Source: Brienomyrus brachyistius (taxonomy: Eukaryota > Chordata > Actinopteri > Osteoglossiformes > Mormyridae). Taken from it: a DNA stretch of 64,000 nt. This document shows, piece by piece, positions 37,463-47,720 of the stretch. Every line of letters starts with the position of its first letter. The first letter of the stretch is position 1. Both the position numbers and the translations under genes were made by a program. The stretch covers positions 9,320,536 through 9,384,535 of the forward strand of contig NC_064534.1 of the NCBI RefSeq assembly GCF_023856365.1. The letters run 5' to 3'. The notes under the pieces were generated by a model. The model did not search any database, was not told the DNA's origin, and saw only the letters and a program-made list of their open reading frames with translations.

Positions 37463-39456
37463 ACACACAAAGAGTGGAGGAAGAGATCAAACCACAGCCC
37501 TAGAGGTGACATGCAACAGTGCTGCACTTGTTTACAGTATATTCATACAGTCTTGAATCTGCAGGAAGACAGGTTATGAACTGATCATAAACCGGTGCTG
37601 TGGAATGGCTGTCATCTCCTGCGTTCAGTATAGTTTTCTCACCTGAAGGACCTGTGATACTTTTTCATACCTGAGTATTTAATCTGGGAATAGATAAGAA
37701 ATTCTTCCATTTGTATTTACTTCATTGTGTGTATTGCAATGCCCATTTTCTGAAGGAAATTTTGATTCACGACAGGCTCTTTGGACGAGCTGCTAATCTT
37801 CATCTTCAGAATCTACATTTACTTGATTTGTTGAATTGTATGTCTATAAGAGCACTTGGCTGGACAGAATTCAGGGTGGGACCTTCCACGGAACTTTCCT
37901 CCAGAACTCTGGGATCGGTTCCTTTCTCAATAAACACTGAAATCTTTCTGAAGGAAAGCGTTTTATTTGCCTCCCTAATTTGTATTCAGTTATATATTTC
38001 AAACTCATTTACAGATTGTGCTGATGCATCCATCAAAATATAGTATCCGAGCACCACGCAGAATGCTTCTCGCGCCCTTTCCAGGTGTCATTCGTCAAGG
38101 TATACCGTGAAAGAGAAAGTAAAATATATATATCATCAAAATAGAACTATATAAATAACAGGAAATATACAATTAATTTATTGCTGATATATTTGTGGAT
38201 TAATGAGATTCTAGTTTATTTATGGATCATTTCCCTTAATGTATTACTTTGAAAACATTTTTCGTTTGTTCCCATTGTCTCTTTATCATAATATTCATTT
38301 TTATATGCGGCAAAATACATTTATTTGTTAAAGGTTAACTCTGGCAAATAGCGGTAAATCTTTCGTATAGCACGTTGAATCTTTTAAGAAATAACTGTCG
38401 CGCGTAATTGTAGTTCTCTTGATATTTTAATTAGTTGGTTGTTGCAGTGCATGTTTGCAACATTCCTCGGTTAAGCTACCATGGACCTCGGGGGATATTA
38501 GAAAACGTTCACGGGCAGCCTGGAACAGGAGCCTTTCATCCGTTTGTCCAACTGCTAAACCAGAACAAATATTTCTGCTCGAATGTTAATGTGTTCTGCT
38601 CTGTGCCGGAAGAAAATGACTCACTCAAATCAATAGAAACATCTATCCATTCATTTTCGGCTTCTTTTATCCAGCTGCGAGTCACTGACAGCTAAAATAT
38701 AGCTGTTCGTGAAACATGAATATACAATATAACAACAGGAATACATTCACCCCTGTGATGCGGAGACGCAGTGGGACAGAAGCTCACTTTTAGCAGGAAG
38801 CTATTTGCGAAATTGGGAATCTGCATAATGTGGTGACCTTAAGGTAAATGTGCTGCATTGTGTACTTCAATGTTGTCATGCGAGATACTGAAAGCCAGCA
38901 GTTTACCTGATTATGATAAGTAAAGTTGGTGAGCATCAACGCAGCTTAGGGGCCTCCTACCTCAAGGCTGTGACCTATTAATACTCCCTCCCCACATTGC
39001 GTGGGCTACTCTGGCTTCCTCCCAGTCTAAAGACATGCAGTTAGGTAAATTCATGTCTCTAAATTGCCTGTTTTGTGTCTTTCTGCCAGGGCTGAGGCAG
39101 GGCAATGGATTCCCTGGAGATTCGGGGGGGGCAGCACATTGTAGGGGCCCTCGAATACAAATCATATGCAAAATTGCGTGGCAGGTGACATTTTATGAGA
39201 GGGTCCAGAATTACTCGCTACGCCCGGACGGATGGTTGGATGGAAAGGTTGTGCTAATTTTTCTTTTCAACAAATAGCACTGGTTTGATTGCAGCTCTGA
39301 TTGTTGAAGACTTATCTATGGATCTGAGGTTACCGCTCAGTGCCCGGCCACTCACATGGGGTTGTTTCAGCCTAGTGAAGAATGCGGATGTTTTGGGAAC
39401 GTTCCAGGGTGTGTCTAGAGATCCCTCATGCTGGAAAACCGCCATGCCCTCTGCAG
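37463..39456. other. no gene seen
   Basis: Unique AT-rich DNA. I searched the region before the exon copy at 39,457 for the preceding tmem132d-like exon without success. Confidence 0.5.
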
Positions 39457-39574
39457 GACATGACGGTGCTCACTGGGAAGAGGGTCGCAGTGCCAGTGAG
39501 GACGGTGGAACGGCTTCATCAGCAATGTTTTCCATTTCACAGACTGCTGATCCATGGATGAGGATGTACTAAAG
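39457..39574 (+). pseudogene. tmem132d: tmem132d-like internal exon, copy A (frameshift and stop)
   Basis: This exon-like block lies between an intact acceptor (gccctctgcag) and an intact donor (gtaagc). It begins DMTVLTGKRVAVPVRTVE, matching the TMEM132 strand with LTGK-V-(M/V)P-(I/V). It ends, in another reading frame, with C, a stop (tga at 39548-39550), then SMDEDVLK, matching the family C-K-S-T-D-E-D-V-I-K. The change of frame and the stop at the lysine position show it is not coding now. A second copy lies at 42,952. Confidence 0.75.
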
Positions 39575-41127
39575 GTAAGCCTCATTCATTTTCAGTGGTC
39601 ACATTGTGACGAGCGCCCTAGACACCTTATTAGCGCCACCTTGAGACATGGAAGACCAAATGCAGGCCAACTGTGACAGGGCCTTGTGATAAACTTTGCT
39701 GTCATGCTGAGGTTCATAATCCTGGGTAGATCTACGAGGAACGTCTGCTGAAACCTCCAGGCTGTCATCCTCTGAAGATCTTATGGCTGAGTGCACGTTA
39801 TGATAGAAACCCACTGGGACAGGCGGGGTTATGGGTCGGGGGGGGGGGGGGGGGGGGGGCTTGTATCTGAAAGCACAGATGGGAGGGTGCTTGAAAACCT
39901 TCACAGCAGAACGTCGCAAGCACGCAAGTGTCTGACAAATTGTCCCCCCCCCTGCTCCCCCGCCCATGGGGCTATGAGAGTGCAGGTTAATTGCATTCTC
40001 TGACGATTCATCAGGAATGGCTGCATCAGAGACAGTATGTGGGTTTGGTCAGGCTGCAAAAAAATTTTAAGCTAAACAGCTGACCCATCACTGTGCGTAA
40101 ATAATATAGACTAATCATGTGGTTTATGCATGTTCCTGTGTGATTCCAATAAATTCCACAGCTGGCAGTTCACTTTCAACATTATTAATATTTTTATAAA
40201 ATGCACCAGATGTGATGTGCACTAATGCATATAATTTATGTCACTGCTGCAACTTCAGAGTTATTAATGTGGATTGAGGAGCAACAATGTTTGTTAAAAC
40301 AACAAGGGTGGCATTTTGAGGCTGGGAACCTACCGTTTGCTTGAGTCCAGGCTCCAAAAGAGGTAGCTGTCTGGGAAAACGTGGCACGGAGCTCTGATGC
40401 CTGATGTCCGCCTGCTTAGACCTGTGCTCTGAATGTCTTGGGTTTTTTTTTTTAACAACTGACTAAGGGTTACTTCTATGCGTTCAAGAGCTTTTATGGG
40501 TGGTCAGTAACTTTAAAGAGGTTTATTGTGACTGTTTGATACTGAAAATGTTGACCTTCCAACCCTGTTCTACTTCCTGGACACATTTGCTGTTCAGAGT
40601 GATGTTTTCTTTCTTTTACATCATCAAGAGTAGTATGTTTGCAAAGCAACGTGGTTTTTTGTAAATAAAAATGCAAATTAGATCACTGTAATCCGAAAAA
40701 GCATCTAATAAATAAATAAATGGAATTTATGTACAGTTACATTCAAATATGAATAAAGTGAAAACCAAGTTTTCTGGTTCTTGTTGAGGGGTTTAGTTTT
40801 GAATTCTGTCAGGGACATAAAAGCGCTTAGGTTTGTGAAGGCAGATCTGTTAGCTGTTACTGATAAGGCTTTTTGGAGAGGCAAGCGGGGGCAGGGGGAC
40901 CCACCAAGTGTGATGAATGGGGAGCAGCTCAGAAGCGCGTTTACTGGCAGGGCAGCATGGGAGTCGAAGGTGAGCGCTCTGAATCGATAAAGACCAGCCA
41001 CATCACGAGTGACCATCAGGGAAACAGAGAGGGGGCGTGGCTTCTGGGTGTGTGCACATGGAGCGCTGATGTTGTGTGTTTGCCTGTTTATAGTATATTT
41101 GCATGAGTTTGTGGGGTTTTTGGGATT
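39575..41127. other. intron-like sequence after exon copy A
   Basis: The first 90 bases (to about 39,665) are duplicated at 43,064-43,132. A G22 run lies at 39,838-39,859. The remainder is unique. Confidence 0.5.
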
Positions 41128-41435
41128 TAGGTGTGTGTGATCCAGGTATACCTTACCTTGTGGAGACCAAATGTCCCCACAAAGTGATGAATAACCATAA
41201 CAGGAATAACAGGAAACTCCTGTGTGGGAAACTCTATTTTATAAAAATCCGTGACTGCAATGAAAAAACTAAAAATGCAAAAACTGTATTTTCCCTGGTT
41301 GCTTATGGTTATGTTTAGGGCTGGGTAGGGGTTAAGTTTGTCATAGTTAGCATTAGCCTTTTTCCCAAAGAAATGAATGAGAGGTCCCCAAAATGATATG
41401 ATTACACGACTGTGTGTGTGTGTGTGTGTGTGTGC
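41128..41435. repeat. (GT)n-bounded dispersed repeat, copy 4 (most complete)
   Basis: 'ggtataccttaccttgtgga', 'aatgtccccacaaagtgatg', 'tagggctgggtaggggttaa', 'cccaaagaaatgaatgagag' and (TG)n at 41,410-41,435. It gives the full order of the family. Confidence 0.7.
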
Positions 41436-42616
41436 ACGCAGGTCCACATGCTATTCTCAGGATAACAAGCTCTGGAGAAACACTTATTGGTCTTTAATCA
41501 GTGATACAGCCAGGGCACAACAATACTCAAGAGCCCCCCCCCCCAGGTTTTTGGCTGTAGGAAAGCTGAGTAATGAGCCGTCCACACCGTGGGACCAAGC
41601 GAGACAGGTGCTAACTCTTCGATAGGGAAACTGACTCTACGATAAGTGGCGTGATTGCACCCTAAGCAGTTCCCACAGCCTTGTGCTGCAGAGTAATTAT
41701 CCAGGCACTTTTTCCCCAACAGATGGGACAGTCATTGCTTGCGCACAGTGTCTTTGTTCAAATTTCGTACATTTACAAATAGTTGCTTGGCTGGCACTTT
41801 TGTAAAGCGTGACTGCCCATTTGCAGAACTGGGGCAATTCAGGTTAAGCACCCTGATCAGGGGTACTACTAAAAAGTCCACTTCTGGGACTTGAATGGGC
41901 GACCGTCAGACTGCATGCATACATCTGCTGCTCCATGTGACTCTAAGTTCCATTTTTAAAAGGACAGAGTAATGAAGGTGTAATTTCATCACTGCAATGC
42001 AGCCCAGTGATACTGGCAGCCAAAGGGAAACACTCAAACAATCACAGGCAGGGGGGAATTAAATAACTCTGGCTCACCAGTCCCTCATCTTTGCCTCACG
42101 GCACCCTCTCGGTCGCAAAAGGACCAGACTTCCCACTCTCGAACACCTCTATGTAATCGAGACGCAGTCACTTTATTAAGATTTTTAACCAAAGCACTTC
42201 TCTACAATAGCAGAATGTGAAATTGTGAAATAGATATCGACAGTTTTAAAAATATGTCATATTAGGCATCGATGAATGGTGATAGGCTGTATGGTTAGTG
42301 CAGGAATGCCAGCTAAATGTAAAGGGAATTCACTCTGGGAGATACTGAACCAAACATGGAGGCCCGATCCCAAACCGGTCCCTACACACTCCGCCTCACC
42401 ACTCTGCCTTCGTTTGCGCCTGCCCGAGACCCGTCGCCATGTTGAAGTGTGTCTCAAAGCAACAATGGCTAAGGGGGAGTGGTCCATTATACCACCATGA
42501 AGCTCACATAATTCCACTACCGCTTTCATATCCCACAATGCTTTGCACATTGGAAACAGACCAGGGCAAAGCAAATTAATGAATACAATTTTTTTGATTT
42601 TCTTAACTCATATCAT

Positions 42617-42699
42617 CCATCCATCCATTTTCCAAACCGCTTATCCTACTGGGTCGCGGGGGGTCCGGAGCCCATCCTGGAAGCATCCTGGAGGCAGGG
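42617..42699 (-). mobile_element. SINE, strongly 5'-truncated, with 13-bp TSD
   Basis: Only the last 83 bp of the SINE are present ((ATGG)n tail plus the 'accgcttatcctactgggtc' block, plus-strand view). The direct repeat TAACTCATATCAT lies at 42604-42616 and 42700-42712, so the truncation occurred on insertion and not by later deletion. Confidence 0.88.
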
Positions 42700-42951
42700 T
42701 AACTCATATCATTCATACATTATTAAATAAAGGACAATGTGGCTTCTTTCAGTAGCCATTTCGTCATGTCACAACATGACTAATTTAATTTCCTGTACAG
42801 AAGACTGAACAAGGCCGAGCGAGTCTTAAATCTTTCTTGCATATGTTCCCTGGTTGCATATTTACCTGGTTGGGATGTTGCTGGTGATCTCAAGCATTAG
42901 GCTTATCTGCTAGGCTCTGCGCACGTGTGCCTGAAACCAGAAAGCCTGCAG

Positions 42952-43063
42952 GACAGGGAAGAGGGTGACCGTGCCGGTGAGGAGGGCGGCTGCGCAGCAG
43001 AATCGGTCCATCACCAAAGCTTCTCATTTTGCAGACTGTCAATCCTCAGATGACGCCCTAAAG
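42952..43063 (+). pseudogene. tmem132d: tmem132d-like internal exon, copy B
   Basis: Second copy of the exon at 39,457, 3.5 kb downstream in the same orientation. The acceptor (cctgcag) is kept and the donor has changed from gtaagc to ataagt. It reads TGKRVTVPVRRAAAQQNRS and later DCQSSDDALK without a stop. Compared with copy A it has lost about 14 bases near the start but keeps a sense codon (caa) where A has a stop. Similarity continues past the donor to about 43,132, so this is a genomic duplication and not a processed copy. Confidence 0.72.
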
Positions 43064-43132
43064 ATAAGTCTCAGTAGAAGCCTCACGCATTATGAGCGCC
43101 ACCTTTGGACATGGAGGACCAAGTGCAGATGA

Positions 43133-44743
43133 GGGTTTCACATGAGCTTCCAAAAGACAATGTGGAGGAGTGTGCTTTATACCCTGACCAGCTAGAGCGT
43201 CCCTCTCCAGGAGGGCGTATGGGAGACCCTGTAGCAGAAAGTGTCAGAATTCACAGTGAAACCGCATCCACTTTCACTCACACATTGTATGATCACTTTA
43301 AAGAGCTCTTCTTCCCAAACCCCCACTGAGAATAAATTTTTTTTTATAAGCAGGTCAGCCCCAGGAACGAGGCGATCTGGGAGAATCATAATTGTATCCC
43401 CAGTACAACATCAGCTGTCAGGGAAGCACCATAATGAGGGTCCCAAGTGACAGGCCATTTTTAGGGTGACGTTAAGCCCGCTGCGGAGCTCTCCTTCCGG
43501 AGTCCTCTGTCAGTGTCGCGGCCGGTTCATTGCCGTGCTTAAGGACGGCCACGGGAGCCGAGAGCCAGCGGTCCGTAAATTATCATATTGATTAAGTGGC
43601 GGAGCGCGGAGAGGCCAAGGCAGAGTCGCACGCAGCCCGTCAAAAAAATAAAGAAATAAAACAGCCTGAAACTCCGCAAGGTTACATTAGAAATTCAAAT
43701 GTGCAGAACGATCTTGGAAGTCACAGCGAAGGATTGATGCTTAATGTGGCGCGGTTGCTTATTAAATTAACATAAATTTGCTAAGCTATAACTCATTATG
43801 GAGGATTAGCCTTGCATTCAATGCCTTCCAGTTTATTATGCCTCTTTGACTGTGTTTCCGCACTTATCTGTCAGCGGTGGAGCCATTCGTTAAGTATATT
43901 AAAACATTTAGGACTATTTGTCCAGTCGTGAGTTACAAAACAGTTTAGCATTGCCAATTTTTTTTTTATTTTATAGCAGATTCATATCTCCTGGACTAAA
44001 TTCTGTGCATTATTTGAAGGTCGCAATCATTTTGTTAAAACTTGCCAGCAGTGCAATTTACAGACATAACTGTCTAATTTTAGAATATAGGCAGATGTGC
44101 CAATAAAACATTCATTAGTGGCACAGATTTAGAGTATGAAATGCTTTTTTAAACACTGAAATCACCTTGCATATTAGACACAGATATTACATTTGATCTG
44201 CTTGGCGCAGGCGTCAGACAAGTAAGTCTGAAGGGCGGGGTGGAGATGGTCATGAATTCAGGGGTGGGGGCTCGGTAAAATTGGCCGACCTAACGAGGGG
44301 GTGTTGTTAGTAAGTTGTTGCGATTTTTTTCTGTTATTAATGGGGGCATTCAGAAACATTTTCTGGCTGAGGGGGGTCCACTTGGTAAATTTTGCAGTGG
44401 GCCCCCCGCCATGATGGGGGCTTGGGGCCCAGGGCCAGATGCTCCTCCACCAGCCTCCTCCGCCACTGCATGAACTTCACTTGCAGCCACCTGAGTGCTC
44501 AGCTGGATATTACTGTGCGTCTGGCGCATTAACATGGTCAGAGGCTTCTTTGACTCATCAGAGGCCCCCCTACTACTTTGACAATGTTAAAAGTTGGAGG
44601 GGGGGGGGGGGGAGCAGTAAAATGTGTTTACCGGGGAGATGTGGCCACAGTAGAAGTCTGCTCCCTTTTTGAAGCCCTGTTTTAGCAGAGGACACTGGAT
44701 TCAGCCTTTATAAAGCCGTGTATTAAAGGGCTTCCACCCCCAG
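43133..44743. other. unique stretch, possible conserved non-coding element
   Basis: 43,480-43,900 is repeat-free, of balanced composition with several CpGs, and has no ORF, a profile often seen for conserved non-coding elements near neural genes. This is only an inference from its appearance. A G14 run lies at 44,599. Confidence 0.35.
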
Positions 44744-44803
44744 CTGACCCTGCAGATCGTGGTGTCCGACACCGAGCTCAGCCAGACCACCTGGAGAATG
44801 ACC
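44744..44803 (+). pseudogene. tmem132d: tmem132d-like Ig-region fragment (VSDTELSQ)
   Basis: After an acceptor-like cttccacccccag the sequence reads [19 protein letters not shown]. The family has [20 protein letters not shown] at this point, one of the most conserved strands of TMEM132 proteins. The expected preceding strands (VNFTY, VTVWVP) are absent, and downstream the match stops after about 20 codons, so only a fragment survives. Confidence 0.78.
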
Positions 44804-45300
44804 GCCATCTCCCCAGCCTCTCCCTGCCCCTTCCCCTTAGGCGAAGCAGCCTACTTTTCACAAGGAACACAGTATCAGTTACACATGTTTGTCCTGAAAC
44901 CCTGTTAAAAAGGGATTTATTAGATGAAAACTTTGAAAGTCGTGGGTGTTAAAAAGTTATGCCATATCATTTTCCATAAAGCAGAATTCAACTCATGATC
45001 CATGTATTTATAAGATCCCTCCTTTTAACTTTATCTTTATGTTTTTAGCTGCTTTGCTACTTTACCCAAGAGGACTCTGACAGAGTTTTAGGATAGAGCT
45101 GGTCCAAGCTGAATGCTGCTGCGCCAGCCCGCCATATTGCTTTTTTTTACTCAAGCAGGCGGGCAAACCGGGCCAGCCGGCCTACTTTCTGTGAACAGAC
45201 TGGCAGGTTGGCATCACCTTGCAGGGGCACTACTGGTAGAAGCTGGAAGACCCACATGTAACCACGCTTCACCTGGAGAGGGGGCTGGTAGGCAGGGATG

Positions 45301-45645
45301 TCACGGCCGTCCAGGTTAGCGCCTAAAATGCACAGCACCCATCAATCCTGCTGATTGGGGTCATAGCTGTCCAGGTCAGTGCCTGAATGCACAGCACCAG
45401 TCAGTCCTGCTGATTGGAGTCACGGCCGTCCAGGTCAGTGCCTGAATGCACAGCACTAGTCAGTCCTGCTGATTGGAGTCATGGCCGTCCAGGTCAGTGC
45501 CTGAATGCACAGCACTAGTCAGTCCTGCTGATTGGAGCCATGGCTGTCCCGGTCAGTGCCTGAATTCACAGCACTAGTCAGTCCCGCTGATTGGAGTCAG
45601 CCGCCCAGATCAGTGCCTGAAACTGTTAGTCCCACTGATTGGTTG
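45301..45645. repeat. 59-bp minisatellite
   Basis: About six units of 59 bp, each with gtccaggtcagtgcctgaat, gcacagcactagtcagtcct and gctgattggagtca. The first and last units are the most diverged. It lies between two tmem132d-like fragments. Confidence 0.9.
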
Positions 45646-46167
45646 CACTTAGATTTGTTGCCCTGCCAACATGCCACAGCTATATCAGCATAAGTTACTG
45701 ATGTGGCAATGCAGTTAGACACTAATAATTATCCCAGCTACAAGTTTTCTCAAAGCTCAGCTTGTGGAGGCATGCGGGAAATGAAAATGGACAGGACGTA
45801 ATCTTCAGCATGAGTAAGCTAGCGAGAAAGCCATGGGGCGTGCGTCACGGACCAGATTGGGTATTTATCCAGAGATCACATGGTGAGTCACCGCCCAGGA
45901 AATACGGGGAGCAAAGCTCCAGGGTTCCACTATCTCGCGGTGACCAGACGCTAATTCACAGAGACACGTTTGCGGGGGCAGTGTCCGGACGGTGCCATAC
46001 CACTGAGCGACGCTCCCTCAATCGTACCGTGACGAGTCTTGGTTCGCTGACACCGTGACAGAGGGGTATGCCCGTCACATGGCATCAGCGCTGCACGACA
46101 ATGATTCCCACCCACCCCCCTTGCCCCGGCAGCCTAGTGTGACCAAGCGGGTGCTTTTACCCCCCAG

Positions 46168-46329
46168 CGGAGAAGACGGTGATGGTGCTGGAGGACAAGG
46201 TGACCATCACGGAGCTGGACATGCAACTTGTCACAGGGCTTCTCCCTCTCCCTGCATCTCAGCCTTGGGAATAATAGGACCACCTGCGCCATGGCAACCG
46301 CACAGGAAGTACTTTAGGGTCCCAAGCAG
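46168..46329 (+). pseudogene. tmem132d: tmem132d-like exon, 5' part ([10 protein letters not shown])
   Basis: After an intact acceptor (gcttttaccccccag) the frame reads AEKTVMVLEDKVTITELDM then QLVTGLLPL, matching the TMEM132 block AEKTVTVLDDKVSVTDLAIQLVAGL. It then breaks. Stops follow near 46,268, and the family block around ELLRAPKQ reappears in another frame as AMATAQEVL, a stop (46315-46317), GPKQ. The continuation of the exon lies about 500 bases further on, at 46,830, so the exon is interrupted by inserted sequence. Confidence 0.8.
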
Positions 46330-46519
46330 GTACTTCCCCAGCGATTCACCCATATATATTTGTTAAATGGAAAACGTTAAAAATATTCTAAAATAAATGG
46401 GATGTTTCATAAGCAGATAATGTTAATGTAAATATAAATGTAGCTAGAAGGACTGCTCTTCATGAGCATTTTGGGTGCTAATCAGCACTGGGGCTCTTCA
46501 CTGTACCAACACATAGGGT

Positions 46520-46660
46520 CTCTTCTTTTTTTCTTCTAGAACATCCTGATATTGATCGTTACCATTTAAGTAGCCCTGGTGCTCTCAAAAAGCCATGAAG
46601 TTGCATGATGTCCTGGAAATGTATTAAAGGTGCTCATTTTTAAGAAGCAATTATGCTGTA
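46520..46660 (+). repeat. exon-like repeated segment, copy 1 (inside the tmem132d-like exon)
   Basis: This segment lies within the roughly 500-base insertion that splits the tmem132d-like exon. It is closely similar to 50,265-50,385. Both copies begin with a pyrimidine tract and an AG, followed by an open stretch EHPDID(R/H)YHL and, about five codons later, ALK. Copy 1 ends with a stop after ALKKP. I do not recognise the peptide. It could be a small last exon of an unknown gene or part of a dispersed repeat. Confidence 0.55.
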
Positions 46661-46829
46661 GAGTCTGCTGCTGCTTCCCTGTGAACACAAGGAGAAGGTC
46701 AAGCGGCGGGGTCTAAGAGACTGTCTGTTATGAAAGGGGCTTTTAAGACCCTTGAGTCACACGCTCCTCCTGCTCCCACTTCAGTCTGATGCGCTTCCTG
46801 TCATTTAGGAAGCTGTGATAAGCTTCTAT

Positions 46830-47150
46830 ATCCAGTTTAGCAATGGTTCTCCTGACACTCCTGGACATGTGTGACCCTGACCATTACCCCCTGACTACAA
46901 CATTCCGTGGTGTCCGTCTGGATGTCTCCAGCCACTGTAGTGGCAGAGGGCAAGAGCCGTGGGGAGCTGGACGAGGTAGAGGTGACAGTCCGCAAGGAGA
47001 GCCTGAAGTCCTTAAGGTGGTGGTTCTGGGTTGAAGTCCGGCAGACTTGTGGGGCTGCAGCCAGCAGATGGCGCCATGGACATCATCGAAGACAGCAGCA
47101 AGGTGGGCAGCAGCACTGACCATGGCAATGACTGGGGGGACCTGAGGGAC
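46830..47150 (+). pseudogene. tmem132d: tmem132d-like exon, 3' part, three reading frames
   Basis: Three successive frames are needed. 46830-46850 reads IQFSNGS (family LQFSDGS). 46846-46905 reads VLLTLLDMCDPDHYPLTTT (family VTPLDIYDPKDFSLTATS). From 46,901 it reads HSVVSVWMSPATVVAEGKS and goes on with a V-E-V-T-V-R-K-E-S strand (family VVSV, then a VVAEGEGQGxLI-V-M-I-E block). Two frameshifts within about 80 bases rule out a working exon. A weaker trace with Asp/Gly-rich codons and GDLRD, then a stop, extends to about 47,150. Confidence 0.8.
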
Positions 47151-47206
47151 TGAGCGCAAAATACTGATCCTACGGTGGGTGCTGACCAGCAACTTTACAC
47201 CTAACT

Positions 47207-47690
47207 ATGAGCAGGGTGCCACACACGAGTTCTCCACAGTCGAAACCACCATGCAGGATAAGATGGCACCTGGTATCTCACGGGCAGAAGCACCAGGGAT
47301 CTGATGCACAAAAATGCCCCAGGACTGGGCACTGTGACAGTCTGTCGCAGGCCTCCTGTCCCCTCAGGGAAATGGAGGTGGTTGTGTATGTCCTACTGTC
47401 CATCATCCATCGTGAGCAAATGTCCGTCCTGGTGCCCAAGGGTCACCAGCACTGCTTTTGTTGGCATCAGAAAAGTGATGGATGGTTTTGTGGTTCAGAG
47501 CTAGATGGTCAGCTTCGCATTCAGGAGCATTTCTTCGACAGGATCTCCAGAGATCCCCCACAAGGACCCTCCTCTGGCAGGACAGAAACCAAAAGTGCTG
47601 TCACAGAATCGTTGAGTCCTGTGATGCTTGTTGTTCTGCATCTGTAGTACAACCAGTCGATGTGGTTAAGTTTAGGGTTAGTCCTATGTT
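47207..47690 (+). pseudogene. tmem132d: tmem132d-like terminal exon: transmembrane and cytoplasmic start
   Basis: A 146-codon open frame contains DSLSQASCPLREMEVVVYVL then LSI. The TMEM132 pattern before and into its membrane helix is D-L-x-Q-x-S-x-G-L-x-D-L-E-I-G-M-Y-A-L-L-G-V. The rest of the helix is missing and the sequence passes directly to IHREQMSVLVPKGHQH, which would be the juxtamembrane stretch. The W-V-W-L-G motif kept in the copy at 35 kb is deleted here. The open frame is probably accidental survival and not a new gene. This is the 3' end of the locus, 3.3 kb from the glt1d1 poly(A) signal. Confidence 0.65.
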
Positions 47691-47720
47691 AGGGTTAGTC
47701 CTATGTTAGGGTTAGTCATA
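47668..47720. repeat. 15-16 bp tandem repeat (tagggttagtcctatgt)
   Basis: Three units of about 16 bp containing TTAGGGTTAG. The corresponding place in the 35-kb copy has (TTAGGG)-like sequence, so the two copies diverged by tandem slippage. Confidence 0.7.

Noticed and set aside
39165..39215. AWQVTFY as a possible tmem132d-like TWQVEYP strand
   Set aside because: A short match without the neighbouring conserved blocks; it may belong to another repeat.
45301..45645. CRISPR-like regular array
   Set aside because: The units are contiguous 59-bp repeats without unique spacers, in a vertebrate genome.
47207..47647. 146-codon ORF as an independent gene
   Set aside because: Its recognisable part is a tmem132d-like terminal exon with internal deletions; the rest has no motif and no start context.
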